Assembly (NCBI GenBank): GCA_046350375.1
Contig: JAXMAO010000010.1
Span: 1 to 64,000, forward strand
Direction of reading: 5' to 3'
DNA from: JAXMAO01 sp046350375
Lineage (GTDB): Bacteria > Planctomycetota > Phycisphaerae > UBA1845 > UTPLA1
Length of the DNA: 64,000 nucleotides
The position numbers and the translations under genes are program-made. Positions 61,686 through 64,000 of this stretch are shown one piece after another (position 1 is the first letter of the stretch; every line of letters begins with the position of its first letter). The notes beneath the pieces were generated by a model. That model was not told where the DNA came from and did no database searches. It worked only from the letters and a program-made list of their open reading frames with translations.

Positions 61686-62633
61686 TCAGTCTTTGCCAGC
61701 CGCCTCGACGACCGACAGCGCGTGCCCCTTCTTGGTCGTCGGGCAGACCTCCACGCAACGCATGCAGCCTTTGCAGAACAGCGGGTCGATACCCGCCATG
61801 CGCCCTTCGCGCCACAGCAGTCCGCCCGGGTCGCTGCACACCGTCAGGCAGATGCCGCACGAGTTACACGCCGCCGGCTCGAAGTGCGGCACGCGCCCGC
61901 GACCCGCCACGCGATTGTCGCGTCCGATCGTCGAGTGCGTCCGCGCGTCGATCACCCCGCCGTTCAGCATGTTCCGCCAGCCGATCGCGCCGCGCGTCGG
62001 CTTCGGTCCGGCCCGAACGAATCGCTCATCCACGTCGAAGCCGGCCCGCACCGCCTCGGCGATCGCCCGACCCATCGCACTCAGGTTTGACGCCGCCACG
62101 TTCGGCCACGCCGACGCCACGTACTCGCGCATCTGCGCGTCCGGCAGGCCGAACTCGTGACACAGCGCCGCGATCAGCGGCATGTTCAGCCGGCTCTTGG
62201 ACTCGTAGGCGATCCGCGTCCCATCGACGCACACCACCCGGCCGCGGTGCAGCCGCAGCGTCTCGCGCGTCGCCGCCGGAGATTGCGGCGTGTTCACAAT
62301 GCAGACCGCGCCGTCGTGCAGCCCGCGCCACAGCTCCAGTGGCGCGATCAGGTCTGCATGAAACACCACCAGAAAGTGCGGCCGATTGGTCGGCCCGCTC
62401 TGCCGCACCGGAGTGCCCGGCTCGCAGAAGCGCACCGAGACATCGGTCGGCGTGCCCTTCTTCTCGGAGCCGTAGCGGGCGTCGTACCCGCCATCCAGCC
62501 CGAACGCCTCGCAGCCGACCTTGAACAGCAGCTTGGCGCCCATGTTCGCGCCGTCGCCGCCCAACGCCGACAGCAGGATGTTGCAGAACCCCAGGTCGTC
62601 CCGAAATGGCAGCAAAAAGGTGCTGTTCGTCAC
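61686..62633 (-). CDS. porGD: Pyruvate/2-oxoacid:ferredoxin oxidoreductase, fused gamma and delta subunits
   Basis: 315 residues, GTG start with AGAGGAGAA upstream. N-terminal gamma part: DLGFCNILLSALGGDGANMG and VSVRFCEPGTPVRQSGPTNR. The C-terminal delta part holds two 4Fe-4S motifs, CNSCGICLTVCSDPG and CKGCMRCVEVCP. Fusion of gamma and delta matches the alpha-beta fusion downstream. It is the first gene of the minus-strand operon and lies behind a sigma-54 promoter. It is divergent from the NtrC-type regulator. Confidence 0.85.
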   Translation of the reverse strand: MTNSTFLLPFRDDLGFCNILLSALGGDGANMGAKLLFKVGCEAFGLDGGYDARYGSEKKGTPTDVSVRFCEPGTPVRQSGPTNRPHFLVVFHADLIAPLELWRGLHDGAVCIVNTPQSPAATRETLRLHRGRVVCVDGTRIAYESKSRLNMPLIAALCHEFGLPDAQMREYVASAWPNVAASNLSAMGRAIAEAVRAGFDVDERFVRAGPKPTRGAIGWRNMLNGGVIDARTHSTIGRDNRVAGRGRVPHFEPAACNSCGICLTVCSDPGGLLWREGRMAGIDPLFCKGCMRCVEVCPTTKKGHALSVVEAAGKD

Positions 62634-62680
62634 GCGATTCTCCTCTTGCCAAGTCTCAATCGGCCTCTGTGCCTGCTCGC

Positions 62681-62696
62681 TGCAACACCCATACCA
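62681..62696 (-). promoter_or_regulatory. Sigma-54 (-24/-12) promoter of the pyruvate oxidoreductase operon
   Basis: Read on the minus strand, TGGTATGGGTGTTGCA fits TGGYACG-N4-TTGCA with GG-N10-GC spacing; five of seven bases fit at -24 and all at -12. Predicted start near 62670, giving a ~37-base leader with the Shine-Dalgarno of the gamma-delta gene. Confidence 0.65.
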
Positions 62697-62759
62697 CATC
62701 GGCACCGCACCGGCCCATTCGCGGGTCGGAACTCGAAGCTCGCCGCGATCGCGCCCCGC

Positions 62760-62795
62760 TGCGGATTTCCCCGCAATTGGGGGTTTTTTACCGCA
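62760..62795. promoter_or_regulatory. Dyad pair B upstream of the pyruvate oxidoreductase operon
   Basis: TGCGGATTTCCCCGCA (62760-62775) and TGGGGGTTTTTTACCGCA (62778-62795). These match the two elements at 51093-51128 (see there). Relative to the predicted sigma-54 start near 62670 they lie at about -90 to -125, a usual position for upstream activator binding by NtrC-type proteins. They are also 103-138 bases before the activator gene. Confidence 0.55.
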
Positions 62796-62897
62796 CGCAC
62801 CGCCCGACCACCCGCAACCACGCCCCATGGCGCTGCTCGAATCGCCCGCACTCGCCGCCTGTCGTCCGCCCGCGCGCGGTCGGCTAGACTGCCGCGG

Positions 62898-64000
62898 ATG
62901 TCGGCCGGCCCAGACGCTCCCCGCACCCAGTCCGTCCTGATCGTCGAGGACGAGCGCCTCATCCGCTGGAGCCTGCGCGAGCGGCTGCAGCGCGACGGCT
63001 ACGCCATCGACGAGGCAGAGACGATCCAGTCCGCGATCGAGCGATTCCAGACCTCGCCCCCGGACGTGGTGCTGCTCGATTACCGTCTGCCCGACGGCTC
63101 GGCCCCGGAATTCCTGGCCGCCATCGGCGAGTGGATCGACAGCTGCGTGGTCATCATCATCTCGGCCTTCGGCACGGTCGAAACCGCCGTCGCCGCCATC
63201 AAGCAGGGCGTCTTCGACTTCGTCGCCAAGCCGTTCAACGTCGACGAGCTGGCGCGACTCATCGAGCGGGCGCTGGAATCCACCCGCCTGAAGCGCGAGC
63301 TGGTCAGCGTCCGCCGCGCGCTGCGCGACCGCCACGGCTTCGAGCGCATCATCGGCGACAGCCCGCCGATGCGCGAGCTGTTCGAAACCCTGCGGCGCGT
63401 CGCCGAAAGCCCGGCCACGACCGTGCTGCTGCGCGGCGAAAGCGGCACCGGAAAGGACCTGGTGGCGCGGACCATTCACGACCACTCGGCCCGCGCCAGC
63501 AAGCCGTTCGTCAACATCACCTGCACCGCGTTGACCGAGACCCTGCTGGAAAGCGAGTTGTTCGGCCACGAGCGCGGCGCGTTCACCGGGGCGCGCGTCG
63601 CCAAGAAGGGTCTCTTCGAGCTGGCCGACGGCGGTACCGCCTTCCTCGACGAGATTGGCGACATGCCCGCCGCGCTGCAGGCCAAGCTGCTGCGATTTGT
63701 CGAGGAAAAGGTGCTGCGCCGCGTCGGCGGAACCCAGGACATCCGCATCGACGTGCGGATCATCGCCGCCACCAACCGCAACATCGAACGCGCCATCGAG
63801 CAGGGGCAGTTCCGCCGCGACCTGTTCTACCGACTGAACGTCGTCGGGCTGTCGCTGCCGCCGCTGCGCGATCGCGGGCAGGACATCTGCCTGCTCGCCA
63901 GCCACTTCGCGCAGGCCTTCGCGCGCGACCTGCACAAGCCGTGCGACGAGCTCGCCGACAGCGCCGTGGCGCTGCTGCAGCGCTACCGCTGGCCCGGCAA
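62898..64000 (+). CDS. NtrC-family sigma-54-dependent response regulator, 3'-truncated by the window
   Basis: 367 residues visible. Receiver domain: SVLIVEDERLIRWSLRERLQ, phospho-Asp61 in DVVLLDYRLPDG, Lys111 in FVAKPF. AAA+ domain: Walker A GESGTGKDLVA (180-190), GAFTGA (227-232) for contact with sigma-54, Walker B AFLDEIGDMP. The effector helix-turn-helix is beyond the edge. It should activate sigma-54 promoters after phosphorylation by a kinase, possibly the globin-coupled kinase at 49854-51029. Divergent from the pyruvate oxidoreductase operon by 264 bp. Confidence 0.92.
   Translation, partial: MSAGPDAPRTQSVLIVEDERLIRWSLRERLQRDGYAIDEAETIQSAIERFQTSPPDVVLLDYRLPDGSAPEFLAAIGEWIDSCVVIIISAFGTVETAVAAIKQGVFDFVAKPFNVDELARLIERALESTRLKRELVSVRRALRDRHGFERIIGDSPPMRELFETLRRVAESPATTVLLRGESGTGKDLVARTIHDHSARASKPFVNITCTALTETLLESELFGHERGAFTGARVAKKGLFELADGGTAFLDEIGDMPAALQAKLLRFVEEKVLRRVGGTQDIRIDVRIIAATNRNIERAIEQGQFRRDLFYRLNVVGLSLPPLRDRGQDICLLASHFAQAFARDLHKPCDELADSAVALLQRYRWPG

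Noticed and set aside
1..64000. CRISPR array, prophage, transposase or plasmid functions
   Set aside because: None seen: no short regular direct repeats with spacers, no integrase or transposase motif and no attachment-site duplication.

Overview
The window reads as high-GC bacterial chromosome (by eye roughly two thirds G+C or more) from a planctomycete-like organism. That assignment is inference. It rests on many large secreted proteins ending in dockerin-like calcium-binding pairs, a PEP-CTERM protein, DUF11 and thrombospondin-type-3 repeats, P-domains, a giant RHS protein and paired Uma2 nucleases. No tRNA, rRNA, CRISPR array, insertion sequence or prophage was seen.

Layout. 1-5.5 kb: 3' end of selA, a sugar-dehydrogenase-like lipoprotein, a polyprenyl-phosphate glycosyltransferase, galT and an Ig-repeat lipoprotein. 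5.9-14.6 kb: acyl-CoA chemistry (3-hydroxyacyl-CoA dehydrogenase, enoyl-CoA hydratase, an isobutyryl-CoA-mutase-type B12 mutase), two Uma2 genes and surface proteins. 14.7-25 kb: surface lipoproteins alternating with cysK, cysC and a radical SAM gene. 25.1-32.5 kb: a four-gene minus-strand operon (TPR protein, ExbB/TolQ, ExbD/TolR, and a protein joining a TolB-like propeller to a TonB/TolA-like membrane helix). 32.7-40.4 kb: one 2582-residue RHS protein with foreign domains inserted. 40.6-49.9 kb: a glycan cluster pairing amino-sugar enzymes with an acyl carrier protein and an acyl-activating enzyme; this stretch has four apparent single-base indels. 49.9-64 kb: energy metabolism based on two ferredoxin-dependent 2-oxoacid oxidoreductases, with regulators.

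The most striking region is 49.9-64 kb. A globin-coupled histidine kinase lies divergent from a four-subunit 2-oxoacid:ferredoxin oxidoreductase operon. An NtrC-family sigma-54 activator lies divergent from a second oxidoreductase operon built as gamma-delta and alpha-beta fusions. Each operon has a good -24/-12 (sigma-54) promoter match upstream of its first gene, and both divergent regions carry the same pair of dyad motifs with an A/T-tract centre. I infer an oxygen- or redox-responsive two-component switch controlling ferredoxin-linked carbon metabolism.

The second system to follow is the Tol/TonB-like operon, where one polypeptide seems to replace both TolB and TolA. Where the gene start differs from the longest open frame, it was chosen from visible Shine-Dalgarno sequences, overlaps and family N-termini. 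All family names come from reading motifs, not from searches.
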